From RGIG8124 sp045130665 (GTDB taxonomy: Bacteria > Bacillota > Clostridia > Christensenellales > CAG-917), in NCBI GenBank assembly GCA_045130665.1, contig JBGUQC010000001.1, forward strand, positions 1 through 64,000: a DNA stretch of 64,000 bases. Reading direction: 5' to 3'. The first letter of the stretch is position 1, and every line of letters begins with the position of its first letter. Of this stretch, positions 1-12,009 are shown piece by piece. A program made the translations under genes and the position numbers. Under the pieces are notes generated by a model that did no database searches, was not told the DNA's origin, and worked only from the letters and a program-made list of their open reading frames with translations.

Positions 1-2435
<2,435 letters not shown>

Positions 2436-2524
2436 AAATAAATATGATGACCCTAAATTTTAATTTAGAAACATTTATCTTCGCTATGCAATTGTGAATG
2501 TTCGGAAACGAGGATTCAACCATT

Positions 2525-2641
2525 ACCGGTGTCTTTAGCGCGAGGGATCCACCTGATCTCATACCGAACTCAGAAGTTAAGACTCGCAGTGGAGATGGTA
2601 CTTGGCTGGTAGCGGCCTGGGAGAGTATCGCGATGCCGGTT
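2525..2641 (+). rRNA. 5S ribosomal RNA
   Basis: About 117 bases with the closing helix formed by CCGGTGTC (2526-2533) and GATGCCGG (2632-2639), and the conserved internal stretch 'ccgaactcagaagttaag' around 2564-2581. It sits 90 bases after the 23S gene and is followed directly by a terminator. The exact ends are estimated from helix I. Confidence 0.93.
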
Positions 2642-2651
2642 TCCAAAAGAA

Positions 2652-2678
2652 GGATTCGAGAAATCGAGTCCTTTTTTA
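2652..2678 (+). terminator. rRNA operon terminator
   Basis: GGATTCGA (about 2652-2660) pairs with TCGAGTCC (about 2664-2671) around a short A-rich loop, followed by a run of Ts. It ends the 23S-5S transcript. Confidence 0.85.
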
Positions 2679-2699
2679 TTTATAAAAAAAGATTGAATA

Positions 2700-2729
2700 T
2701 TGACTTTTTTTGTCTATGGTGTATAAAAT
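2700..2729 (+). promoter_or_regulatory. promoter of first small lipoprotein
   Basis: TTGACT at 2700-2705, then TATAAA at 2722-2727 (16-base spacer) or TAAAAT at 2724-2729 (18-base spacer). The gene start is 35 bases further on, behind AGGAGAGG. Confidence 0.6.
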
Positions 2730-2763
2730 AGATATACACTAAAATTTTAGGAGAGGTATACTT

Positions 2764-3126
2764 ATGAACAAAAAAGTTGTAGTTAGTATCGTAGCAGTTA
2801 TCGCTATAATTGCTTTATTAGGAGTTTTCCTAGTAGCATGTAACGCTGATTCTTACAAGAGCAAACTTGAAAAGAAAGGTTATACAGTTTCAACATATAC
2901 ACCAGATGATGACGACTCTGACGACATCGAATGGGGATTAATGGCATCTAAAGGTGCAGGAATCCTTGGTGGTGACTATGTAATTATCGTTAAGTATAAG
3001 AACTTAGACGATGCAAAAGAAGCTGAAGCTGAAGCAAACAAGACAAAGACCACAGGCTATGAATGCTCACGTCAAGGCAAGATTGTTTTTGCTGGAACAA
3101 CACAAGGCGTAAAGGATGCAAAATAA
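2764..3126 (+). CDS. small lipoprotein, paralogue 1 of 3
   Basis: A 120-residue exported lipoprotein of unknown function. A lysine-start signal peptide runs into a lipobox ending at Cys26 (LVAC), so the mature protein should be lipid-anchored on the outer face of the membrane. After it come a YKSKLEKKGYTV block, an acidic DDDDSDD linker, an EWGL block, a VKYKNLDDA block, and a GTTQGVKDAK end. The two next genes share this block order, so the three form a tandem family. It has its own promoter and terminator and a clear RBS (AGGAGAGG). I do not recognise a named family. Confidence 0.85.
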   Translation: MNKKVVVSIVAVIAIIALLGVFLVACNADSYKSKLEKKGYTVSTYTPDDDDSDDIEWGLMASKGAGILGGDYVIIVKYKNLDDAKEAEAEANKTKTTGYECSRQGKIVFAGTTQGVKDAK

Positions 3127-3150
3127 GCAATTCTAAAAATTAGTAAGAAA

Positions 3151-3181
3151 AGGAACTCGATGTAAATCGGGTTCTTTTTTC
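3151..3181 (+). terminator. terminator after lipoprotein 1
   Basis: GAACTCGAT and ATCGGGTTC form a stem with a GTAA loop, followed by TTTTTT. It separates the first lipoprotein gene from the second. Confidence 0.8.
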
Positions 3182-3196
3182 TATAGTGTAGTTTTG

Positions 3197-3225
3197 TTGA
3201 AATAAACATAGAATGTTTATATAAT
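3197..3225 (+). promoter_or_regulatory. promoter of second small lipoprotein
   Basis: TTGAAA (3197-3202), a 17-base spacer, then TATAAT (3220-3225). The RBS TAGGAG precedes the ATG at 3257. Confidence 0.75.
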
Positions 3226-3256
3226 ATATATAACCAAATTTTAGGAGCCTTAATTA

Positions 3257-3607
3257 ATGAAAAAACTAACAGGTATTATTGCTATAGTCGCTTTATTGGT
3301 AATAGTTTGTATATGTTCTGTAGCATGTATTGGTAGTGTAAGTACAAATAGCTCGGATTATAGATCAAGACTTGAAGGAAAAGGTTATACAGTTACAAAC
3401 ATAGATGTTACAGTAGTTCCTCGTGCTATGGAGTGGGGACTATATGCTGCAAAAGATGGAAACATAGTTACAGTTGCTCTATTCAAGAATGAAGATGATG
3501 CAAAGGCAGCAGAACAAGAATCTAAAGACAATTCATACACAACATATCGTTCTGGCAAATTATTGATTGCTGGATCTGAACAAGGTGTAAAGGATGCTCG
3601 TGGATAA
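3257..3607 (+). CDS. small lipoprotein, paralogue 2 of 3
   Basis: A 116-residue lipoprotein with its lipobox Cys at residue 24 (SVAC). It repeats the layout of the upstream gene: DYRSRLEGKGYTV after the signal peptide, MEWGL in the middle, ALFKNEDDAKAAE, and a GSEQGVKDARG end. The acidic linker of paralogue 1 is missing. The next gene starts one base after this stop, so the two are probably co-transcribed and coupled. Function is unknown; the conserved blocks suggest a small folded domain rather than a bare anchor. Confidence 0.85.
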   Translation: MKKLTGIIAIVALLVIVCICSVACIGSVSTNSSDYRSRLEGKGYTVTNIDVTVVPRAMEWGLYAAKDGNIVTVALFKNEDDAKAAEQESKDNSYTTYRSGKLLIAGSEQGVKDARG

Positions 3608-3608
3608 T

Positions 3609-4022
3609 ATGAGTAAAAAAGCAGTAAAAATCATATCAATTATTTTCGTTTTAATAATGTTATTAACATTATTAATTGCTTGTAATGCACAAACATATAA
3701 ACACAGATTAGAGAATAAAGGATACACCGTTTTTTATGCAGAAATTGATGAGCAAACTGTCAAAGAATTTGGCACACTTGGATCACAATTAAGAGAATAT
3801 GGTTTATCTATAGATGATGTAAAATGGGCAATGCTTGGAATGGAACCAATAAAGGGTGAAGACGTTGTCACCATCTATCATTTTAAAAATAAAGATACTG
3901 CAAATATATTCTATACTAAGTTTAGTGAAGAATTAAAAGATGAGAATGAACACCTCGAAATAGATAAGAAAGATGTGTTCTATGGAACAGAAAAAGGGAT
4001 AAAAGATGCAAGAACAAGATAA
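3609..4022 (+). CDS. small lipoprotein, paralogue 3 of 3
   Basis: A 137-residue lipoprotein when started at the ATG at 3609, which puts the signal peptide in the normal place with the lipobox Cys at residue 25 (LIAC). An ATG at 3594 in the same frame would only add five residues and overlap the previous gene. It keeps the family blocks (TYKHRLENKGYTV, DDVKWAM, YHFKNKDTA, GTEKGIKDAR) but has an insertion of about 20 residues between the first two. It runs into the acyltransferase gene and is likely in the same transcript. Confidence 0.85.
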   Translation: MSKKAVKIISIIFVLIMLLTLLIACNAQTYKHRLENKGYTVFYAEIDEQTVKEFGTLGSQLREYGLSIDDVKWAMLGMEPIKGEDVVTIYHFKNKDTANIFYTKFSEELKDENEHLEIDKKDVFYGTEKGIKDARTR

Positions 4023-4032
4023 GGTATCTCAT

Positions 4033-5268
4033 ATGCCTTGGAATGCTTTTTTATATGCTTCCTTAAAGTTTATATCAAAATGTATTAGAAGACACTTCAG
4101 GGCCAAAGAAGAGGTCTCAGAATCCTTTAAAGCACAATTAAAAGAAGGACCAATGATTATTGTTTGTAATCATATGTCCAACTATGATTTTGCATATTAT
4201 ATGGCTCCATTTAAGAGGGAAAAAGTTAACTTTGTAGTGGCCGATATTATGAAGTTATCTTCTAAAAAATTCGCCTACTTATTCAAGCATTATCATGTTA
4301 TTTTAAAGAAACAATTTTATGCCGATTTTACATGTATTAAGACCATAAAAAGATACCTTGATGATGGTATAAATGTAATCATTTGCCCAGAGGGGAAAGA
4401 GACATCAGATGGACAAACTGGAATCATTATGCCATCCATTGCAAGACTACTAAAATGGCTCAAATATCCTGTGGGATATATCAAAATTCATGGACTTGGT
4501 TTACTTGCTCCAAAGTGGGGTCATAGCACCAGAAAAGGACCAAGTGAATTGAGCTGTGATATGCTCTTAAAAAAGGAAGAAGTTGAATCATTAGATAATG
4601 ATTCAATATATAAGATTGTAAGCGAAAAATTAGCCTTTAATGAGCACGAATATCAGATAGAAAATGGCTATATTTACACTGGTGAAAAATACGCCGAAGG
4701 ACTCGAAAATGTTCTCTATAAATGCCTTGTTTGTGGTGAAGAATTTACCATCACTTCAAAGGAAAATATTATGACCTGTTCACATTGTGGAAGTGTATTC
4801 GAATACAGGGGAGATGGCAGCATTGTTGAGAAAAACGACAGAATTGAGAAAACTAGAGTAGATAAGTGGTCAAATTCAGAAAAAATATTCATAAAAACAG
4901 AAGTTGAAAATAATAATTTTTTCATGGAAGATGATGTAGATCTTTTAATGCCAAATGAGAAAGAAAACGGATACAATTTTATCTGCCATGGCCACATAAA
5001 AATGGATAAAGAAAATCTTGTTTTTGAGGCAAAAGATATACAAAAAGAAAACATTTTATATTTAGTAAAAAATGATTTGAGTGCTTTAGAACCACTAAAA
5101 AATAGATTAAATAGGTTAGAGTTCCCTTTAAAGAACTACAATACAATTGCAAATATTCCAGGTTATTCTATTGATATGTGTGATAGCGAGTACGCGTATA
5201 GATTCGTTGTTACATCCAGACCATCATCAGCAAAATATGCCTTGGCAATAGAGGCACTTTCGAACTAA
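4033..5268 (+). CDS. PlsC-like acyltransferase with zinc ribbon
   Basis: A 411-residue protein with an N-terminal lysophospholipid acyltransferase domain. The HX4D catalytic motif is H47-D52 (NHMSNYD) and the acyl-acceptor motif is P119-E120-G121. Such enzymes move an acyl chain to lysophosphatidate or related acceptors at the membrane. Beyond it, C231/C234 and C249/C252 form a two-CXXC zinc ribbon, followed by about 150 residues I cannot place. PlsC proteins usually end near 250 residues, so the C-terminal half is extra. The ATG at 4033 is chosen because AAGG lies 8 bases upstream; an ATG at 4006 would overlap the lipoprotein gene. The substrate is not known. Confidence 0.75.
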   Translation: MPWNAFLYASLKFISKCIRRHFRAKEEVSESFKAQLKEGPMIIVCNHMSNYDFAYYMAPFKREKVNFVVADIMKLSSKKFAYLFKHYHVILKKQFYADFTCIKTIKRYLDDGINVIICPEGKETSDGQTGIIMPSIARLLKWLKYPVGYIKIHGLGLLAPKWGHSTRKGPSELSCDMLLKKEEVESLDNDSIYKIVSEKLAFNEHEYQIENGYIYTGEKYAEGLENVLYKCLVCGEEFTITSKENIMTCSHCGSVFEYRGDGSIVEKNDRIEKTRVDKWSNSEKIFIKTEVENNNFFMEDDVDLLMPNEKENGYNFICHGHIKMDKENLVFEAKDIQKENILYLVKNDLSALEPLKNRLNRLEFPLKNYNTIANIPGYSIDMCDSEYAYRFVVTSRPSSAKYALAIEALSN

Positions 5269-5298
5269 TTTTTCATATTTAATGAAAAACCCCGTCTA

Positions 5299-5328
5299 TT
5301 GACACTAGAAATTGAAATATGTTATAGT
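5299..5328 (+). promoter_or_regulatory. promoter of giant surface lipoprotein
   Basis: A perfect TTGACA (5299-5304) and TATAGT (5323-5328) with an 18-base spacer. Transcription would begin near 5335, at the foot of the inverted repeat described next. Confidence 0.8.
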
Positions 5329-5333
5329 TATGC

Positions 5334-5385
5334 CGTATACGTATAAGTATATACTTTTAATAATTTATAATTTATACGTTATACG
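5334..5385 (+). promoter_or_regulatory. 5' leader inverted repeat before giant gene
   Basis: CGTATACGTATA (5334-5345) is nearly the reverse complement of TATACGTTATACG (5373-5385), with one extra base. If transcription starts near 5335 the mRNA would carry this hairpin at its 5' tip, just before the RBS GGAGGAAAT. It could protect the message or bind a regulator; this is inference. Confidence 0.45.
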
Positions 5386-5397
5386 CGTGGAGGAAAT

Positions 5398-8300
5398 ATG
5401 AAAAAGAAACTAGGCATTTTGCTCGTTGTTGTGTTATTCATCCTCGCATCCATAACATTAGTATCATGTACAATGTTTGGTGGCGGATCATCAACAACAG
5501 AAAGAAACGAGATTAAAGAGTCTCATGGTTATCCATTTGCTCTTGAAATCACATCACCAGCACCATCTAAGTCAAAAGCTATTGGCATAGATGAATTCGA
5601 CCTTTCAATGGTTAAAGCAAAAGTTCGTTACGCAAAATCTGTTGTAAACGAAGACGGTGATGATGTTATTGAATATTGGGTAGATGACAGTTCAGAGTTC
5701 ACACTCGATAACAAGAATGTTGAAATTACGAACGAATGGGTATTATCCGATTTAGATGCACTTGCTCAAGAGAAGAATACTGTTTATGTAAGATATGAAT
5801 CCAATTTGAAGGATGAATATGGATATAATGCAGAATTATCTGGATCATTTGTTCTTTATTTAAAACAAAGTGAAACAGTATCCTATTCACAAATCAAATT
5901 TAATCTTAACGGTGGTATTGCTGGATTCGCTGGCTCAGTAAATTCAGATGGTACAGTTTCCGTAACAGTAAGAACAGGAACAAGATACACATGGTCAGAT
6001 TTTATCGCAACATATCCAGTAACTCCTCCAACTGGTAAAGCATTATCTGCATGGGGCAATTATTCCTCCGGCTCCAGCATAAGTGTAGATAGCAATATGG
6101 AGTTAACAGCAGCATGGACATCCAATTTCTTAAATGTTTCTTTTGATGTCAATAACGCTTCAACTGATTATACCTCCGCACCAGTTAAACCAGCAGATCA
6201 AGCAGTACAAATCAAGGATGGATTTGTTGCTCGTCCACAAACAAAGACCATGGAAACGTTCAATGGCTTTGATTTCGTAGGCTGGTATAAAGATAGAGAA
6301 TGTACTAAGGTTTGGAATTTCACTGCAGACTTAAAAGGCAATGAATACACATCTTCAGATAACTTCACACTTTATGCAAAGTGGGAAGAAAGAAAATTCA
6401 CAATTAAGTTTAACTTAATGGATGGTTTGTTAGATTCAGAACAATTACAAGAAATTGTAACTGGTGAAGCAACAACAGACTTTATTATTCCAACTGTTGA
6501 TAGATCTAACTTCGCTGTAGCATCTTATGTAACATATACAAATGATGCAGGCGCAGTTTCCTATATAAATATCACAACAACAGAAAAACCAGCAGCAAAG
6601 AGATTAGTATTTAATAATCGTCAATATGCAATGACAACATCATTAGCAGCAGGGGATTATTATTTCGATTATCAAAATGTTAGATATTACTTCTCAACAT
6701 CTAGTGCATTAGCTAAATCCGATAAGGGATTACAAATTGGTTGTGCTCCAGCAACAATCACATATTCTGATTTAAAGGTTGGAGATAAGTACTTCACAAA
6801 GACACAAGATGTTTATACTGGTGGTATGTTACTTGCAACAGGTGTTTCAAATCTTGAAACATCCAAGTCCATTTATAAAGGACTAGCATCATTCTTAGAT
6901 TCAAGCAACAACAAGATCTACTTCTATGAATTCAAGGGTTGGTACACAACACCAACATTTGATGATGATGCATTATTCACATTCGCAAATGCAAATGGAA
7001 CTTCTAAAGAAGTTGCATTAGGTGATTATGAAAGAAGCGTTGATGGATTTGTATTACAACTTTATGCAAAGTGGATGGTTGTTGACAATGAATACAGAGA
7101 TTTATATCTCTCTGACTACTTATACAAGAACTCATTATCATTGAAGTCCGATGGAACAGTTGCTGTTAATGGTGTATCTGATACATCTGCAAACATTATT
7201 ACTATTCCAAAGACAATCAAGTATGACTTCGATGGAGATGGTGAATTCGATAAAGATACTGGTGTTGAAATCAATTATGTAATTTCAGAAATTGGTTACA
7301 AGGCATTCTATGGCAACTCAAAAGTTGTTGAAATCGTATTTGATGATGATTCAGAAATCACGACTATTGGTGATGGAGCATTTGCTTATTGTACATCATT
7401 AACACATATCAACATTGATGCTTTAGATAATGTTGCAGACATTGGTTCTGATATCTTAAAGGGAACCGCATGGTTAACAGAATACAGAGAAGACCATGAT
7501 TATCTCGTATTGAACCATAGATTAGTACAATACACAGGTTCTACACTTGTTAATGAAATTAACATGAACAAATCTGAAGAATTAGCTGCAATTGCTCAAG
7601 CAAAGGGTGATATTACAGTTATTTCTACTGGTGCATTTGCTGGATTACAAAAACTTATTAAGATTGAAATCCTTGATTCAATTGAAACAATTGAAAACCT
7701 TGCATTCCAAGCAGACTCCAAGTTAATTATCGTTGACTTCACAGATGAAACAAAGATTTCATATGTTGGTGAAAGTGCATTCTATCAAACAGCATGGGTA
7801 ACAGGTTCTAACTTTGTTAGAGCAACAGTATTCGATGAAAACAAAGACTACTATGTTGCAACAGAAGATGGATTTGTAGATGCTGCAGAAAAGAACTTAC
7901 AACCAAACAGCCAAGCAGATATTATTAATCCAGATAGAGATTACTTCGAAGAAGCAGACATTGATAACAAAGACATGTGCTTAATCTTAGGTAACATTTA
8001 CTACAGATACACAGGATCTTCAAATAAGGCTTATACAGAAGCAGTAATTCCAGAATATTCATCTAACGGATTCGTAGTTACAAAGATTGCAGCTAATGCA
8101 TTCTCAGGATATTCAAACATCAAATCAATTGAGTTTGGCAATGTAAAGAACATTATAAGCATTGGACAAAATGCATTTGCAGATACAACATGGTCAACAA
8201 TTGGTACAGGTAAAGCAGAGAGTTATGTTGAAACAACAGCAAACAACTCAAAGGGTGATCCTGTAACAAGTGCTACATACATCAGCCAAGATGGTTTCAA

Positions 8301-11300
8301 TGTAATCAATGGTATTTTAGTTGAATACTTTGGACCAGCATCTGCTGCAAGTCCAGCTGTTATTATTCCAAAGAACGTTAAATCTATTGCAAAGGGTGTA
8401 TTAAGCAAGAACAATGGATCTCAAGTCACAAATATCTTAATTCCAGATGGTGCAATACTTGAAAGCATTGATGATTATGCATTCATTGGTGCAACATCTC
8501 TAAAGGGTATAAGCTTTATTGATGATGGTGTTGCAGATACATTACAATTCACAGAAAAAGCATTCTTCACATCAAGCACTGGTGTAGTTGCAAACTCATT
8601 CACATTCTATTACACATTACCAACAAGTGGTTATGTTGATTATGATGCATATGAAACACATATTAAAGCACAAGACACTTGGAAGAAATGTGCAGTATAT
8701 AGTGAATTTAGATTTACACAATTAGTTGTTGAAACAACTGAGATTAACCCTAATGTTGGAATACCAACAAAATATATTATAAATTCAGCTGATCCAAATG
8801 CATTTGATATTTATGCTGAATGGGAAAGATTAAGACTTATTGTTAATAATGGAGAACCAACAATTCCAAACGGATTAAAGGTTACAAGAAATGATGGTGT
8901 TTCAACACTCCAAGACCTAGTCTTAGAGTCTGCTCACAACTATATTACTATTGTAAATAAGGCAACAAGTGAAGTTAAGGGCAACTACAAGTTCTCAGCA
9001 TCTGATATACCAGCAACAAATACATATGGTGAATATGCTATTAAGTTTACACTACAAAATATCCCATATGATTCAGAATATAGATTCTTCGTATATCCAG
9101 GAATCAGCACAGCTCAATTCTTTGGATTAGAAGACATTTACTATACATCTCAAAAGACATTACCAAGAAGTGGTGATCAATATTATGTAAAGGTAACATT
9201 ATACAATGGCAAAGTTGATTACTTCAGACTTGATAATACTCCATTTGTAGTTGCTCCAGATGGTGCAGAAGCAAATGTTAAAGATGACAACCATGCAGAA
9301 ACATGTAGAATTGCAATTTCCAACTACTCATATACAAAGGGTACTGGCAAATCTCTTGCAATCTCAATTACATACAATGGATTGTATATCTACAATGAAT
9401 ATTCACATGCATACAGCACAGTTGAAGCAGAAGTAGTTGCATTCGAACAAGCATCTTCATTCTTATTCGCAGCAAATTCTAATGCTCAATTGAAGTATTC
9501 TGATTGTTACTTCAAGTTAATCTACCAAGATGGTTCAAGCAAATTATTATCTATGAGTATGAGTAACAAGTTCTCCGTATACCAAGTATTCATGGAGACA
9601 TCAAACTCATACGAAGAGATGGATTATCTTGATACAACAGACTTAGGTTTACGTCAAGCTAAGATTAAGTATGAAGGATTAGATGAACCAGTAACAATTC
9701 TATACATTGTTTACATTGGAACACTTCCAGAAGTATTCACATATGACTTCAAGGTAGTTGGTGGTGAATATGTTGCAACAATCACAGGTATTTCTAGTGC
9801 ATTCAACAATACATATGATGCAACATTAGTATTACCAGCATCTGTTGTAAGATCCGAATCAATTGATCCATTAACATATGACAACAAGGAATACAAAGTA
9901 GTTGCAATTGGTGATTCAGCATTCAAGGATAGAACAAAGTTAACAGATATCTATATTGCTAACACAATTACATCTATTGGTAACTATGCATTCCAAGGCT
10001 GCAACAAGCTTGTTAATGTTTACACATTCGAAATGGGTGAAAACAAGAGTGCAGGATATACACAATACTATCTTGGACCAAATAATACATATAACTGTAT
10101 TGAAGCTTATGATGAGCAAGCTACATATTATGCACGCGCATACATAACAAATATCAACACAAAGGGTGCTCAAACAATTACAGTTCCATATTACATCGAA
10201 GGTAAGTCTGGTGTAGAAACAATTGAAACAAACATCAAGATGGAAGATACAAAGGCTGTATATACAGGCACAACATTCACATATGATGTAAGTTACTCTT
10301 ACATGTTAACACCAATTATCGGTTACAGTTATGTTGATGTTCTTGATGGTGAAAACAACAAGATTGGTGAAGAGTTCAAGTGTATCTTAAGTGATATTGA
10401 TGGATTTGATGGTGTAATTTACTTACCAAAGACAGAATATTACAAGACATTAAAGCAATTAGTTGAAGAGAATGCTGGTGAACAAGGATTAGGATATTCA
10501 ATTTATCTCTATGAAGAGGGTGAGGCAAATATTCCAGCTCCTACAACAAATAAGTTCACATACAAAGGCAACTCAGATACAACAAGTAAGTATCTCAACA
10601 ACTTAACATTCGATATTGATATGTGTTATAGAACAGGTAATGTTGTATTACTTGAAAATGCACACTTACCAATTCAAGATCATCAAGTATACATCCCAGG
10701 TCACTTCAATGGACATTATGAAGGATCTAAGATTGTTGGAACCGAAACAGATACATACGAAGTATACTATGATTACACATTAACATCTGTAATGGATTCA
10801 TGCTTACACTGGGCATATACACAAGGAATGACAGAAGTTTATGTTCCATACACAATCTTCAATGTATGGTGCGACATTGATGACTTCTTGCTCTATGCTA
10901 CAGACATGAACTCATACATGGCAGCACATACATCACTCACAGTACAACAATGTATTGATGCTCGTACAGAAGAGAACTATGAAATAGTTGGTTATGTATC
11001 CAAGTATCAATATACTGCAGGTGCACTATTAACAAGCAACTTAGTAAGAGATAACGCTACAGGCGCATATGTATCACATGCAAGCACATATGATGATGAT
11101 ACTGCTTATGCAGTAGCAAGACACTTCTCAAGCGCTGTTAAGGAAATCGGTGAGAGTGCATTCGAAGGATGTAGCGAACTCAAGGTTATTGACTTCACAT
11201 ATGCAACATCACTCGAGGAAATTGGAGTTGCAGCATTCAAGGATTGTGCAAAACTTGAAGCAGTTGATTTAAGTGCAACAAAGATTACATCAATTGAAGG

Positions 11301-11559
11301 TAGTGTATTCTTCGATTGCTTAGCACTCAAGACAGTTGTAATACCAAATACAGTTACAGCAATTTGTGGTGAAGCATTCCATGCGGCAGGTATTGAATCA
11401 TTCACAGTATCTGGTGGCACAACATCAGCAGACTTAGAAATCGTAAGTTATGCATTCCACTTAGTAAACAGCATTGATACAACAGCATTCGTAACTTACT
11501 TAGATTCAATTTACGGCACAGTAAATGTTGGTGTAGAAGCTTTCTCACAAGGTGAATAA
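5398..11559 (+). CDS. giant lipoprotein with InlB-type and BspA-type repeats
   Basis: A 2053-residue surface protein. The signal peptide has a lipobox with Cys24 (LVSC), so it should be lipid-anchored at the N terminus; no LPXTG or other C-terminal anchor is seen. InlB/Listeria-Bacteroides-type repeats occur near residues 160-340 and 500-565, with the GWY...YAKW signature. BspA-like leucine-rich repeats (IG..AF, L..I.I) occupy about 600-1110, 1490-1550 and 1910-2053, with less repetitive stretches between. Such proteins are surface adhesins or binding scaffolds in gut and oral bacteria. It has its own promoter and terminator. The reading frame is intact over 6.1 kb. The ligand cannot be told from sequence. 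Confidence 0.88.
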   Translation: MKKKLGILLVVVLFILASITLVSCTMFGGGSSTTERNEIKESHGYPFALEITSPAPSKSKAIGIDEFDLSMVKAKVRYAKSVVNEDGDDVIEYWVDDSSEFTLDNKNVEITNEWVLSDLDALAQEKNTVYVRYESNLKDEYGYNAELSGSFVLYLKQSETVSYSQIKFNLNGGIAGFAGSVNSDGTVSVTVRTGTRYTWSDFIATYPVTPPTGKALSAWGNYSSGSSISVDSNMELTAAWTSNFLNVSFDVNNASTDYTSAPVKPADQAVQIKDGFVARPQTKTMETFNGFDFVGWYKDRECTKVWNFTADLKGNEYTSSDNFTLYAKWEERKFTIKFNLMDGLLDSEQLQEIVTGEATTDFIIPTVDRSNFAVASYVTYTNDAGAVSYINITTTEKPAAKRLVFNNRQYAMTTSLAAGDYYFDYQNVRYYFSTSSALAKSDKGLQIGCAPATITYSDLKVGDKYFTKTQDVYTGGMLLATGVSNLETSKSIYKGLASFLDSSNNKIYFYEFKGWYTTPTFDDDALFTFANANGTSKEVALGDYERSVDGFVLQLYAKWMVVDNEYRDLYLSDYLYKNSLSLKSDGTVAVNGVSDTSANIITIPKTIKYDFDGDGEFDKDTGVEINYVISEIGYKAFYGNSKVVEIVFDDDSEITTIGDGAFAYCTSLTHINIDALDNVADIGSDILKGTAWLTEYREDHDYLVLNHRLVQYTGSTLVNEINMNKSEELAAIAQAKGDITVISTGAFAGLQKLIKIEILDSIETIENLAFQADSKLIIVDFTDETKISYVGESAFYQTAWVTGSNFVRATVFDENKDYYVATEDGFVDAAEKNLQPNSQADIINPDRDYFEEADIDNKDMCLILGNIYYRYTGSSNKAYTEAVIPEYSSNGFVVTKIAANAFSGYSNIKSIEFGNVKNIISIGQNAFADTTWSTIGTGKAESYVETTANNSKGDPVTSATYISQDGFNVINGILVEYFGPASAASPAVIIPKNVKSIAKGVLSKNNGSQVTNILIPDGAILESIDDYAFIGATSLKGISFIDDGVADTLQFTEKAFFTSSTGVVANSFTFYYTLPTSGYVDYDAYETHIKAQDTWKKCAVYSEFRFTQLVVETTEINPNVGIPTKYIINSADPNAFDIYAEWERLRLIVNNGEPTIPNGLKVTRNDGVSTLQDLVLESAHNYITIVNKATSEVKGNYKFSASDIPATNTYGEYAIKFTLQNIPYDSEYRFFVYPGISTAQFFGLEDIYYTSQKTLPRSGDQYYVKVTLYNGKVDYFRLDNTPFVVAPDGAEANVKDDNHAETCRIAISNYSYTKGTGKSLAISITYNGLYIYNEYSHAYSTVEAEVVAFEQASSFLFAANSNAQLKYSDCYFKLIYQDGSSKLLSMSMSNKFSVYQVFMETSNSYEEMDYLDTTDLGLRQAKIKYEGLDEPVTILYIVYIGTLPEVFTYDFKVVGGEYVATITGISSAFNNTYDATLVLPASVVRSESIDPLTYDNKEYKVVAIGDSAFKDRTKLTDIYIANTITSIGNYAFQGCNKLVNVYTFEMGENKSAGYTQYYLGPNNTYNCIEAYDEQATYYARAYITNINTKGAQTITVPYYIEGKSGVETIETNIKMEDTKAVYTGTTFTYDVSYSYMLTPIIGYSYVDVLDGENNKIGEEFKCILSDIDGFDGVIYLPKTEYYKTLKQLVEENAGEQGLGYSIYLYEEGEANIPAPTTNKFTYKGNSDTTSKYLNNLTFDIDMCYRTGNVVLLENAHLPIQDHQVYIPGHFNGHYEGSKIVGTETDTYEVYYDYTLTSVMDSCLHWAYTQGMTEVYVPYTIFNVWCDIDDFLLYATDMNSYMAAHTSLTVQQCIDARTEENYEIVGYVSKYQYTAGALLTSNLVRDNATGAYVSHASTYDDDTAYAVARHFSSAVKEIGESAFEGCSELKVIDFTYATSLEEIGVAAFKDCAKLEAVDLSATKITSIEGSVFFDCLALKTVVIPNTVTAICGEAFHAAGIESFTVSGGTTSADLEIVSYAFHLVNSIDTTAFVTYLDSIYGTVNVGVEAFSQGE

Positions 11560-11570
11560 TTAAAAATATA

Positions 11571-11602
11571 AGTGCGGGGATTAATTTTCCCGCACTATTT
11601 AT
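11571..11602 (+). terminator. terminator after giant lipoprotein
   Basis: AGTGCGGG (11571-11578) pairs with CCCGCACT (11590-11597) across a short loop. The T-tract is weak (ATTTATAT), so some read-through into the next gene, which starts six bases later, is likely. Confidence 0.7.
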
Positions 11603-11607
11603 ATACT

Positions 11608-12009
11608 ATGGAAGTATTAGTTGTTTTAGGTAATAGGATGAATGACGATGGTTCTTTTTCAGAGCCAATGTTAAAGCGTCTTGCAAAAACCTTAGAGGTT
11701 GAAAAAGACTACGACAAGATAGTTTGTTGTGGTGGTGTTGCAAATGAAGCAGCAGGCACTTCTGAGGCTGGAGCTATGGAAAGATACCTTATAGAAAAGG
11801 GTGTGGATAAAGATAAAATAATTAAAGAAGACAAGTCCACAACAACTAAAGAAAACGCCATTTATTCAAAGGAAATTTTAGAGGGATTAGGAGTGAAGCA
11901 AATAACACTTCTAAGTTCTAGAAATCACATATATAGGATTTATTTAAATCCTAAGTTATTATTTAGAAAGTTTGCAAAAGTGAAAATAAAAAAGGCAATT
12001 ACTTGCTAA
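11608..12009 (+). CDS. DUF218 (SanA/ElyC/YdcF-like) protein, short
   Basis: A 133-residue protein resembling the DUF218 domain: LVVLGNRMNDDG at the start, then CCGGVANEA, SEAGAMERYL, and DKSTTTKENAIYSKEIL. Members are linked to envelope and polysaccharide functions, with no agreed reaction. I chose the ATG at 11608 because the family normally begins with this hydrophobic strand. There is no evident RBS, and the start lies just after the preceding terminator hairpin. The C-terminal end after LLSSRNHIYRIY looks slightly short for the family, so it may be a minimal or slightly degraded copy. Confidence 0.65.
   Translation: MEVLVVLGNRMNDDGSFSEPMLKRLAKTLEVEKDYDKIVCCGGVANEAAGTSEAGAMERYLIEKGVDKDKIIKEDKSTTTKENAIYSKEILEGLGVKQITLLSSRNHIYRIYLNPKLLFRKFAKVKIKKAITC

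Noticed and set aside
11106..11420. Antisense and other-frame reading frames within large genes (for example in the giant lipoprotein, pnp, ftsK)
   Set aside because: They are shadows of strong coding regions, with no RBS.
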